From Ciona savignyi (taxonomy: Eukaryota; Chordata; Ascidiacea; Phlebobranchia; Cionidae): a stretch of 64,000 bases of DNA. Every line of letters begins with the position of its first letter. Positions within the stretch are counted from its first letter, which is position 1. The notes under the pieces were generated by a model. That model was given only the letters and a program-made list of their open reading frames with translations. It did no database searches and had not been told where the DNA came from. A program made the position numbers and the translations under genes. The stretch covers positions 421,126 through 485,125 of the forward strand of contig CH001338.1 in assembly GCA_000149265.1 (NCBI GenBank), in the 5' to 3' direction. Below, piece by piece: positions 1 to 10,242 of the stretch.

Positions 1-339
1 TTCTTCCTTCTCTCTTTCCCTCCATTTAGTGTTGCCCGCAAACTGCACTGAAGCAGCACAGTACACATGGATGGTGATGTATATATATTTGTTTTTAGGC
101 AGTCAATGTCAAGTTTCTACTTCGTTTTCAATGATGCGGTTTGTTGGTACACTTTAATAGATGCCAGATTTTGCCAACTAAGCGCTACTTCAGTTTGTTC
201 CTAACAATTTGCGTTCATATCACAAGTCAATACAGTTTACAAAGTGAGTCCATGGAATGTAAAGTAAGTTTCGAAAACAAATCAACCAAGTCTTTTGTCA
301 GAGTCGTATGTTAAAGTTTTAGTTCACATATATTAAATA
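1..339 (+). repeat. 5' flank of oxygenase copy A, duplicated upstream of copy B
   Basis: Bases 25-130 closely match 10262-10350 (shared words include aactgcac, gcagcaca and ggcagtcaatgt), and about 138-210 matches 10865-10925. The copied unit around the oxygenase genes therefore includes upstream DNA. In front of copy B these pieces are spread over a longer interval because other DNA has been inserted. I see no convincing TATA box or promoter motif, and the real 5' end of the transcript cannot be placed. Confidence 0.6.
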
Positions 340-3300
340 ATGATTCATGTTATTGATTTCGGCCATTGCCGACCGAACGTGCAAGTCACCGATACAAAAT
401 TAAAAGAAACAGGGAAAGCTTTGGTCGATGTTTTGTCCTCAACTGGTTTCGTATATCTCAAAAACTTCGGTATCAGCAGGTTTGTAAACATTTTACAGAC
501 GCTACAATAATTTAGTTGCGGTAAATTTAAATTGTTAGTTTAACAATGTACTTTTATACCCTATTCTCATGCAACTTTAAAATACTAATACGCGTGTTTT
601 GATGGACAAAATGTAGTCGTCCAGACACTGCTCGACAGTTATCTTTTTCTTTTATAACGTTTACTATACGTATTAGGTTGTGTCTATAAACCAGGCGCCG
701 TATTATAAACGCAACCATCAAGGAACTTACCGGACAGATGTACACCGGTCGATTTCTTTGTGTTATACACCACACCGCAATAGCTCCTGTAACATGACTG
801 TTGGCTTAAGTTAGTTTGGCAATTGCCCGTATGATAGAGCTCACCCATACATATGCGCTTTTCCATTCACTGTAATATAATCAAACAAATTGATTCTTTT
901 TCATATGAAGAGGACTCATTGAGAACGTGCGAGATGCAGCAGACGGGATATTCACTGCACCCAGCATTGAAAAGGAGAAATATGCAAGAGACCCGTTCAC
1001 CAACTGTGGTTATATAGGACTTGCAACTGAGAGGAATGTGATTGTAATAGCTCCCTTTAGATTATCGGCCAAATATTTAAAAAATAAAGATTTTGTATGA
1101 TAGTTTTTTTGTTTTTCATTTAAATGCTTTGCCGGGGTGTCATATCTCTGTCACCGAGAAAGAGTTATGAAATCGAAATAGAACTAAGAAGTATACAATG
1201 AAGTCATGTTATGTGTGTCACCCGAAGAAGATTAACAACTGGTCCCGAAAATGGAATAAAATTGATTAAAGTAATTAATCAGTAACGATCAAGCGTCAGA
1301 TAAAACGACCGAACGCTGGCAAAAATAATTTTTTAACATTATATAAATTACAAATTCAATTTTGTAAGCAACATATTTTAGCAATCTCCAACAGTTTTAC
1401 ACATTTAACACCGTCATTTACCTGCAGTATGACAAACTATATGAATCGTTTAGTAATTATAGGGTTTTGTAAGCAGATGGTGTTTGACGTTCTCGAGTTC
1501 ATTGGCAGTCAATATTTTTCTGCACTGGCCGTTTTATAACCACAAGGTTTACCTATAGAATCTAAACTTTTAACAGTAACGTGAGGAGGCGGTTACCGTA
1601 AACGAATTACAATGAGTACCCTTTATATCGAAATCTGGGCCACAAAATAGTTTTATCTTGTAAATCCACTCTTTAAAGTGTAAAATATCTACATATATAA
1701 CATACACTATCATTATATAAATAAAACAGCTTGACAAATGAAACCCATTAAAATCAGCAGATAAATTGCAATACTAACAAAAAAGAATTGCGATCTTGTA
1801 ATCCCCCCAAGCTAAACAAACTCAAAACCAAACCTGTGTCTGATTTTACGCGCTATTTTTAAATTTAGGGTAAATACATACAGAGAAATGTCTGGCAGAA
1901 TATTGTAGAAATACTGCATGCCATAGACAAAGCTGAGTTACTGATCGGTGATTAACATGTTATTGGCAATTATAGGTTGGACGACGGATGTCCATACGAA
2001 TACAAAGAAGCATTTCATGTTGCGTCGGTTGCGCTTGACCCATCGGTCGGTATGAAATGGCCGCACGATCTTTCTCCCAACTTTGCTGCACTTTCCCGAA
2101 CATTCATGGAAGAATGCAAAGCGCTGAGTTTCCGAATCCTTGAACTCATTGGGATCGGATTGGATTTGAAAGTTAGCATGTTAGCAATATTGATGGTGTT
2201 CTGTGTAATACGTTGGGTTGCTGTTTGGTAAAACCTAAAATCGTCTCCATAAACTGTCGGATATGATCAACTTGGTGATTCAACCTTACCTCTCATTTTA
2301 CTTTACAACGTGCCCACTTACAACATATAAGCATCTAACTTCTTACAATAAATAACCATGAGTCTTCTTACAACATATAAGGATTCGTCCCCTTACAATA
2401 TGTAATCATGGGATTCCTCTCTGGTGGCTCTGTTTTACATCGATAGCGTAGTCCTATAACATTGTCTACAAGCATGTTTGTATTTTAACAGGACCCTTTT
2501 GTGCTCACGACATACCACAATTCAACAAATAAGAGTGGGAGTATGTCTACACTCCGTATATTGTACTACCCACCAATACCGGACAACAGTGGAGGTGAAA
2601 TATGTCGATTGGGAGAGCATTCAGATTGGTGTTCAATTAATCTACTCTTTCAGGACAACGTTGGTGGTCTGCAGGTGAGTATATTACTGTTCTTTAAGCC
2701 CTTTCCTTGTTTTTATTAGATATTTAAATAACTTAAGAATTAAATTAAACCGGAAAACCACAATATATCATTACTTAAAACGACACCTGATTACACAATT
2801 ATACTACGTAGGTGGACATTGATGGAAAATACGTCGATGCAACGCCAGTAGATGGCGCCCTGCTTCTTAACATTGGTGATAGCTTGGAAAAAATGTCTGG
2901 TGGAAGGCTAAAATCAAAGGTTAGTGTCCTAACAAAATCATCAAATTAAATTAAATTTTGAAACAGACAGAAGAGAACACAAGTGTTTATTTAATTTCAT
3001 CCTCATGAAGTAAAAGCGCATCGTGCGTTATCAAATGTGCAATTGTCGGATTTTCTTGTGCAAAAACGACAGATTACTGGGTTATCTTCATTCAATTAAG
3101 TAAAACCCAAAAATTCACCAAAACACAACTACTCTTTTGAACTCAGGCCGACGCATTAATCCACTAAGCTACTCCCATGCGATTCATATTAAAGGCGAAA
3201 AAAATGAAACTTCCAAAGCAAAGATTTGAATTGTGAAATAATTCTCTTTTTTATGAGGCGGTAACGCTTGGGTGGTATTCTAAGCGTGATTCGTAGGCAT

Positions 3301-3675
3301 TTAAGTAAAGCTGATGTTTGTAAGTTGTTCATAAGATTTGTGTTGTCTTCATAGGCTTGTGCATTTAGATAATACTCTGATCCCTTTAATTAAGCTATGA
3401 TTATATGGTGGAATACAGTATTGTTATACAAAATGAGCGTTGCGTTTATTCAGAAACATCGCGTTTTGATCTCGGATGACGAGAAACACAAGAAATTGGT
3501 TCGAAGATCGATGGGATATTTCGTCCAACCAGATAACGAGGTTGTTATCAACCAACCTCTCTTGTATAATGGTGATCCGGATGTTCAGGAAGTTGTGGAA
3601 AATCCAATAACATCCCAGCAATATGTGATGCAGAAGTTAGCCGCTGCACACAAATCAAAAACTGAATCCAATTAA
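340..3675 (+). CDS. 2-oxoglutarate/Fe(II) oxygenase, isopenicillin N synthase-like (copy A, six exons)
   Basis: Exons 340-479, 911-1033, 1976-2171, 2492-2674, 2812-2919 and 3454-3675 total 972 nt and give a 323-residue protein ending in TAA, a usual length for the family. The N-terminal domain opens with MIHVIDFGHCRP. The double-stranded beta-helix core carries the iron ligands: GEHSDW (H196, D198) and H252 in KKHRVLI. RRSMGYF (R267, S269) fits the 2-oxoglutarate-binding RxS motif. No signal peptide or membrane segment is visible, so a cytosolic enzyme is likely; the substrate cannot be told. Introns are GT-AG except intron 2, which begins GAATGT where copy B has GTGGGG, so splicing there may be altered. 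Exon borders were fixed by frame continuity and comparison with copy B. Animal members are poorly characterised, so the fungal-type name indicates fold, not reaction. Confidence 0.85.
758..846 (+). repeat. SINE 3' fragment in intron 1 of copy A
   Basis: This contains degraded forms of the 3' part of the window's main SINE family (acaccacaccgcaatagctc, then attgcccgt). A matching fragment sits in intron 1 of copy B at about 13570-13660, so it was present before the gene was duplicated. Confidence 0.6.
2283..2440 (+). repeat. Short tandem repeat in intron 3 of copy A
   Basis: Three to four degenerate units of roughly 36 bp are built around cttacaacatataag and variants (ttacaataaataac, ttacaatatgtaat). 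The same intron of copy B (14826-14914) keeps only one related word, ttacatcatatgatcatgg, so the array expanded in A or contracted in B after duplication. Confidence 0.6.
3130..3190 (-). repeat. tRNA-like SINE head fragment in intron 5 of copy A
   Basis: On the minus strand this reads as an A-box-like tagcttagtggattaatgcg followed by a B-box-like gagttcaaaag, the arrangement seen in full SINE heads elsewhere in the window (for example 39418). Only the 5' tRNA-like part is present. Confidence 0.5.
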
Positions 3676-3691
3676 ACCATATTAAAAACTG

Positions 3692-3697
3692 AATAAA
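3692..3697 (+). promoter_or_regulatory. Polyadenylation signal of copy A
   Basis: AATAAA lies 17 nt after the stop codon of the oxygenase gene and is followed by A/T-rich sequence. It implies a very short 3' UTR. Confidence 0.6.
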
Positions 3698-3699
3698 AA

Positions 3700-4880
3700 A
3701 ATTAATTTATAAGCTCCATAAGTTTTAAACAATATATATAAATTTGATATTTGTTTCGGCAGTTAACCGCATTTTTGCAATAATCGTTTTACATTCTATC
3801 ATTTGCATGTTCATGTCAAATAGCCCTAATTCCTTCGGTTATATAATACGAATCTTATTTAATTAACTTAGAACAGCCATTAATTATTATCAGAGTGCGC
3901 ATTGCACGTATGGATGTATTATAACACCCATGAATGACGTTAACAAAACTATTTCCATAATTGTGATAGTTTCCGTTGTGCATCTCTGGTTATGGAGCTT
4001 AAAGAACTATAGTCCACTACTCGGTGGTGGTGTTTCTGTGGTCAGGCTAATTCACTGCTAACACGTGACTATGTAACATTAATATCAACCAAAAACTTTC
4101 TAACAAAAGCTTTCAAAAAAATCCAATTTGTCCCATTTTACTCGCAGTCAAGAAAGAACACATATTATTATTATTAGTAATTGTGGAATACAATGAGGCT
4201 TAACAGTCTTCTAACACCGCATAGTTTTGTTTCGATTAGGAAAAAGGCTCTAAATATACCACTGTAATCTATTCTGTCGCATTCATTGATTATAATTTTT
4301 CTTAATAAATTAAAAATGGTAATTTTCACCGTGTTTTCCAACGTGTTCCAAATAGCTTAGGCGGTTGTATACATAAAAAAAGTAAAACAATAACATTTCT
4401 TTGAGAGGACAATACAAGACTGAAGTTATTTAAAACAAAACACATTTTTAACAGCTCTTTTCGATGATAACACATTGCAATAGCTCTGGTAAACTGACTG
4501 TGATCACCGGTAACCTGATAATTGCCTGATTTATGTATACTTTCATCCCGTACATACAAGTATACAAATAAGCACAAGGCCCACCATATTAGCGCATAAT
4601 ATAATTTATTGCAGTACACAACTCGATATGAAATACAGTGTCAAAGTTATCTTAACGTATCAGGATTGTTACATTGAGTTAGGTTCGACAATATAGTATT
4701 GTAGGCTTTGTGCACGGGAAGTTTGAACAGTTGAAACTGCCTGCTGGATTAGGTCGCGCTTGTACACTTTTATTCAAGGCTTATATAAAATCAAATTTAA
4801 TTAATTTTAATTATATTGTTCTGTTGTAATGTTGTTTTTTATTATTGTTAGGTTTAACGGTCACATCATTGTTTTTTTCT
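3700..4880. other. AT-rich intergenic stretch with one SINE fragment
   Basis: No coding potential is recognisable. About 4460-4550 holds a degraded plus-strand SINE 3' part (acacattgcaatagctctgg, then a weak match to the gacgattgcccg region). The rest shows no structure I can name. Confidence 0.5.
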
Positions 4881-4884
4881 TTGT

Positions 4885-5106
4885 AGTGGTTAACGCGACC
4901 GATACATAACCGAATACTATACAAAAACGGTCCAAGTGACGATTCCAGCATGGGTTCGAAACTTGGCTCGGTAAAAAAAAATATTAAAAAAAAATGTGTG
5001 GCGGGTACGGCCGTGTGGGCAAATGGTTAACGCGACCGATACATATACCTATTACTATAAAAAACAGTCGAAGTGACGATGGATTCAAAACTTGGCTCGG
5101 TAAAAA
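4885..5106 (+). mobile_element. Two adjacent tRNA-derived SINEs
   Basis: Two units, about 4885-4992 and 5003-5106, share the order A-box-like ggttaacgcgaccgatacat, a spacer with tactata, a B-box-like tgggttcgaaacttggctcg (gattcaaaac in the second) and an A-rich tail. Copies of aatgtstgg at about 4993-5001 and 5107-5115 look like target-site duplications. The first unit is 5' truncated. The same arrangement occurs at 17359-17619, interrupting the same oxygenase exon sequence. Confidence 0.7.
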
Positions 5107-5150
5107 AATGTCTGGCGTAAGGCTTAAATAAAAGGTTCGTGTCGAAACTA
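5107..5150 (+). pseudogene. Oxygenase exon 5 end, relic (copy A')
   Basis: The sequence aatgtctggcgtaaggctta, followed by a taaaaggttcgtgtc stretch, matches the last bases of exon 5 of copy A plus its donor and first intron bases (2896-2930). The upstream part of the exon is missing and replaced by two SINEs. With 7748-7965 this marks a partial duplication of the 3' end of gene A. Confidence 0.65.
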
Positions 5151-5261
5151 TAGACTTTAAATAAAATTATAGAATGATATAATAGAATGGAATATTGAAT
5201 TGTGAATTAAAAAGCGCAAGGGCGTTATCACAAAGAACAAACAGGGAAAGCAATTTTAGTC

Positions 5262-5500
5262 TGGCGGTTAAGTGCGTCGCCTTTAATCAAAAGTTTACCA
5301 AAAACTTTTCGCTAGCTAGTTGGTTGTGTCCATGGGCAAGGCACTTTACGGACATTGTCTGAACCCAGCGGATTAGTGGGTTCTGTCAAATCAAAGGAAC
5401 GTGTCTATTATACACATCACACTGCAATAGTTCTGGTAACCCGAGGGTGGGTGCGAGGTAATCTGACGATTGCCCATGAATGTGCTATCCATTTATTTTT
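5262..5500 (+). mobile_element. tRNA-derived SINE, main family
   Basis: Nearly full member. A weak tRNA-like head (ctggcggttaagtgcgtcgc) is followed by the family core: cgctagctagttggttgtgt, catgggcaaggcactttacg, gtgggttctgtcaaat, cactgcaatagttctggtaa, cgagggtgggtgcgaggtaa and tgacgattgccc. The same modules recur in both orientations through the window. Confidence 0.7.
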
Positions 5501-5673
5501 TTCGTTTAACCTCGAAAACTACTGTCTCTCTCAGTATTCGGTTGTAAATTTCTGTTCACTATTTTCAATACTCTGTAAACATTTACTTTGCAAAGTTCTT
5601 TACTATAATCATCTTTAACTGCCACTTACGTTAAATAAATTAATTAAAAACTAAACAAATAAATGTTACACAC

Positions 5674-7595
5674 AACTAGAGAGTGTCAACCACGTGTTTT
5701 AAAACCACTATTATTTTGTAAAACACATTTTGTATGATATATATATGCGAGCAGGGTCCCTAACCACAATTTGTATTTTATACACCGGGTTAGTAGTTTG
5801 TTTCTGCAAGCATAAACGCATGGGTCCCGATCTTGTTATTAATGTTCATTACACAATATATGTTATTGTCAAATATGTGCACGCCAGATCCATGTTATGT
5901 AATATTCCTGAAATTTTAAACCGGACTGTCATAGTTTTGTTTCTGCAAGCATAAACGCATGGGTCCCATAGTTATTAAACCAAACTTCTTTTCCATGTGT
6001 ATAGTTAAAAAAAGAAAAAGCGTGTTCGATTTACGAACATTTTACCACAAATGTTTTAAATTTAAGCCTCTTGTCAAGCGCTTTGGTAAAGGGAAGGTAA
6101 ATTCCCGAAACAGCCCAATTGAGTTTTTCATTATTTCGGAGAATTCCACTGGGTTTAGTACATACATTTCTGCTTAACATATCTTAGTTATGTTATCTAA
6201 GTTAGATGTTTGTTCCGCTTTGGCGATTCCTTGTTGGAGATTTCGAAGCGATATAGCATGCCTGTTACAATCATGGTTTAAAACAAATCATAATTTTTAG
6301 GGTATTTCCCTATGTTCCCTTTTTCTTTTTGCTCAATAAGGCGGAATAGGGAACTAACATTTTGGCCGTATAAGCGCTATGCCCCAAAAAACCTAATTTA
6401 AAAAAAATCCGATTTGTTTTTTTACCTTCCAGGGGAATCCCCTGGGTATATTACCCAAAATTTTGGTTTCTGCATATCTAGACCATGTTTTCTAACAAAT
6501 GACAAAGTTTCATTGTAATTCCATTACTCCTTCTGGTAGATGTCGGTGCCACAACCCATCACCTATCACAATCATGATTTGAAAACAAAATCTTATTTTC
6601 TAGGGTATTTCCCTAGGTAATTTTTTAAATTCTTTTAAGTGTTATATCATTGGCTAATGCACTTACAGTTTACCAAATTTAAATGAAATTGGAGTAGCCG
6701 TTTAAGCGCTCTGCCCAAAAAAGCTAGTTTAAAAAAAAATACCGTTTTGGTTTTTCACCTTCCAGGGGAATTCCCCTGGGTATATTACCAACAATTTTGG
6801 TTTTTGCATATCTAGACCATGTTGTTTAACAAAAAAACAAAGTTTTATTGTAATTCCATTACTCCTTCTGGTAGATGTCGGTGCCGCAACCCATGCCTGT
6901 CACAATCATGATTTGAAAACAAAATCTTATTTTTAGGGTATTTCCCTATGTAATTTTTTAAATTCTTTTAAGTGTTATATCATTGGCTAATGCACTTACA
7001 GTTTACCAAATTTAAATGAAATTGGAGTAGCCGTTTAAGCGCTCTGCCCAAAAACGCTCTTTTTTTTTAAAAAAAATACCGTTTTGGTTTTTCACCTACC
7101 AGGGGAATTCCCCTGAGTATATTACCAATAATATTGGTTTCTGCATATCTAGACCATGTTGTCTAACAAATGACAAAGTTTTATTGCAATTCCATTACTC
7201 CTTCTGGTAGATGTCGGTGCCACAACCAATGCCTGCCACAATCATGATTTGAAAACAAAATATTATTTTTAGGGTATTTCCCTGGGTAATTTTTTTTAAT
7301 TCTTGTAAATGGTATATCAGTGGCTGATGCCCTTACAGTTTACCAAATTTAATTAAAATTGGATTAGCCGTTCAAGCGCTATGCCCAAAGAGCTATTTTT
7401 TTAAAAAAAGATACCGTTTTGGTTTTTCACCTCCCAGGGGAATTCTCCTCAGTATATTCCGCAAAATTTTGATCCGTGCACATCTAGACCATGTGATCTA
7501 ACACACGACAAAGTTTTATTGCGATTCCATTACCCTTCTGGTAGATGTCGTTGTCACAAGCCATGCCTGTCAAGCGTTTGACGAAAAAAAAAAAG

Positions 7596-7627
<32 letters not shown>

Positions 7628-7674
7628 CGGACAAAAACAATATGTGTCCCATTTTTCCAAATGGGACCCATAAT
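5674..7674 (+). mobile_element. Unclassified 2-kb element with internal ~335-bp tandem repeats
   Basis: The left end begins aactagagagtgtcaacc. The right end is ggacaaaaacaatatgtgtc followed by a short hairpin (gtcccat ... atgggaccc). Between about 6200 and 7590 lie four and a fraction tandem units of about 335 bp; the word tctagaccatg recurs at about 6477, 6811, 7148 and 7483. Each unit carries a near-perfect palindrome aggggaattcccct and the phrase ccttctggtagatgtcgg. The module gcaagcataaacgcatgggt occurs twice (5808 and 5945). A poly-A/AAAG tract fills 7585-7628. Relatives: 46795-47667 (+) and 47735-49263 (-). I see no protein. A non-autonomous DNA transposon or Helitron-like element is possible. 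Confidence 0.65.
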
Positions 7675-7747
7675 TAGTATGGTTGGTTGCCATCTCCTGC
7701 TCGGCTGAAAATCCTTATAATAATATGAAAATTATCCCGTTTTTTTA

Positions 7748-7965
7748 AAACATCGCGTGTTGAACTCGGATGACGAGAAACACAGGAAATTGGTTCGAAG
7801 ATCGATGGGATATTTCGTCCAACCAGATAACTAGGTTGTTATCAATCAACCTCTCTTGTATAAAGGTGAACGGATGTTCAAGAAGTTGTGGAAGATCCGT
7901 TGACATCTCTTCAATTTGTGATGCAGAAGATGGCCCCCGCACACAAATCAAAATTCTCTTATTAA
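7748..7965 (+). pseudogene. Oxygenase exon 6 relic (copy A')
   Basis: This aligns base for base with exon 6 of copy A (3454-3675), starting at the aaacatcgcg that holds the third iron ligand. It carries an in-frame stop after the QPDN-equivalent (gataactag) and small indels, and ends in a different 3' tail. It cannot encode a functional C terminus. It lies about 2.6 kb downstream of the exon 5 relic, with the 335-bp-repeat element inserted between them. Confidence 0.8.
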
Positions 7966-8047
7966 ACGGTTTCGAAACCTTAATACCACTCACTGTGAAT
8001 CTCTGATTTGTAAAATTTCATTTGAAAGTACATTTTCTAGCACTATA

Positions 8048-8997
8048 GGGGAAGAGTGGGTAAAATGGGCCCTTTAGTTGCAAATCGGATTTTTTACTGA
8101 TATAAAGCCCGCTGGACTTAAGTTTTTTATGTGGTGTCACCTAATACCAAAGTCTTCACACATAACATGTTAACTTTCTAATAATTTTTGTTAAATATAT
8201 TTTATCAACAAAGAAAAATATTTCGTTAGTGGCCCATTTTAGACAAGGGTGTAGTCTAAAATGGGCCCCGGCCCGTTTTCGACATTAACATTTCGCCAGA
8301 TAACAGTATCCATATTCGCTTCCCATATAAACAATGTTATTACTTTTCTTTTTATGATGTAGTTTGTTTTTTTTAATTTAACACTTTGGATTACAGCAAT
8401 TACTTTTTATTTAATACCCAGTTACTAGTATACTAATGCAATAACACCTTGCTACTTTAGTGGAAGCATAACTATCAATTCATGTTCTTAATAGCATTTA
8501 GAAAACCCGTTTAGTTTATTGTGAAACACATAATATGACTGTTAGTGCTAAGTCTAGCCCTTTAGTACTGTTAATGCTAAGTCTAGCCCCGTTAGTTACC
8601 AAATGAACACAGGGGGCCCATATTAGACAGGTGCCAACATACGACTTAAAATCTCTATAAACAAATTTAAAAAAAAGAAGTTTTATTTCTACCAGTAAAA
8701 GTAGGTCTAGGCTATATAGTTCTATTTAACTACAGTAGAATTTATTTTAGTATTTGATCTTTTCTATTATTTATTAGCAGAAAACAAAAATTGCAAATTT
8801 AGATTCAGACCTTCTCAAACCGAAATAGCTACAGAAAACATTGAGTTTGTCGATTTCACGCTCAAACTTTGGTTTGGAGATTCCATAATTTGATATACTG
8901 ACACTGGTTTTTGCAGCAAATTTTTATTCTTCAAAATATATTGAAAATTGGAGGGGGCCCATTTTACCCACGTGGCCCATTTTACCCACTTTTCCCC
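8048..8997. mobile_element. MITE, 950 bp, TIRs ggggaa...ttcccc, TA target
   Basis: The left end reads ggggaagagtgggtaaaatg and the right end is its imperfect inverse, cattttacccacttttcccc; both are flanked by TA. The right TIR motif is present twice in tandem (cccattttacccacgtggcc, then again). An inner palindrome ggcccattttagac...gtctaaaatgggcc lies at about 8231-8268, and the words taagtctagcccc / taagtctagcccttt repeat at about 8550-8590. No open frame inside resembles a transposase, so it is non-autonomous. The TA target fits Tc1/mariner-type mobilisation, which is inference. Confidence 0.8.
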
Positions 8998-9640
8998 TAT
9001 CAACTTGGGTTTTGCTTATAAGTTAACCGCATTTGTCTCGTAATATGTAATCGTTTTATTAGATACCATTTGTTTGTAAATGCATTATATATGTAATTTT
9101 TGAAAATCGGTGTAAATGCAGTTTGTTATCATTATTATCATATATTTCATGTAAATGCATTACAAAACCCTTGAATAATGCTAACGAGCCTATTAAGTGT
9201 GTTGATTACATGCGCTTTGTATACACTTTTAAAATAAACTTCATATCGTATCTGATTTCCAGAGTTAAATAACCTGGAGAATTTTTGGTGGTGAAGTTAA
9301 TTACTGGCTAGCAACTCAACATAAATATAGATCAAAAGCTTCATATATAAAATGAATGAAACGTAAAACAATTTATTTTTTCTATTACACCGAAAGTCAA
9401 GAAATAATAAACATGTTCCTGGAGTGGGAAACAAATGGTGGTTGAAACACAAGAAGCCGTTATTCCACAGTGGGTTATATCGCAAGAGGCTGTTTATATT
9501 TGAAAGCATCTATATTGATTGTGTTCTATATGTCTGCGTTAATAAGAAAGTAACATTCGTTAAGTAACTTCTTTGTCCATTGAAAACTGAATAAAAACAG
9601 GAAAATCACGTTTGATTACCTTGCACAAGCATTAGAACCT
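8998..9640. other. Intergenic, nothing recognised
   Basis: AT-rich sequence with no coding signal or repeat that I can place. The open frames here are short and of low complexity. Confidence 0.4.
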
Positions 9641-10045
9641 ACTAAAATTGCTGAGTTAGTTGTGCTTGAGTTAAATTTTGTTGTGCGTGATGTGTTTTTG
9701 TTGAATGAGGTAATTTTGTTATGTTAGATATTATTCTGTTGAGAATGATCTAATTGTGTTCTGTTTAGGGTATTTTTTTATTCTTTTATGTGTTTAACCT
9801 CATTTTGTTGTGTTTTACCTATTTTGTTGTGGTCTTGATACTTTTTTGAGCTTAGGATAACTTAGGTATATGTAACCTTAGTTTGTTGTGGTGCAATTAA
9901 TTTTTCTGTGTTTCAGCTAATTTTGTTGTGCTTTGCTTTGTTTTTATGTCTTGAGGCAGTCAAGTTGTGAAGTACTAGATATAGTTTTGTTGTGCTCGAA
10001 CTAATTTGTTTGTGCTATAGTTAATTCTGTTGTGTACATGACGTA
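9640..10045 (+). repeat. Degenerate T/G-rich array of ttttgttgtg
   Basis: The core word ttttgttgtg and close variants (ttttgttatg, ttctgttgag, tttgtttgtg) recur about every 25-40 bp with intervening short AT words. This is an old, decayed short tandem repeat with strong strand asymmetry. Confidence 0.6.
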
Positions 10046-10242
10046 AGTTGTCAGTAACCACGTAATATTTTTTTGATCTTTTCTCTTTAAACACTTCCGT
10101 ATTAGTATAACAACACGGTATCTGATATTCCTTTAAAGAAATGAACGGAACCAAGTAAAGGTGTAGGTAATATATGTGCAAATACGTTAATCTTATTCTT
10201 AGCAGCACAGTGCCTCAAGAAGCAATTTATTTAAAAGCCAGA

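Noticed and set aside
7585-7628. Poly-A tail of a processed retrogene
   Set aside because: The A-run lies inside the 335-bp-repeat element before its own terminus, and the other copy (47612) has only a short A-run, so this is local slippage.
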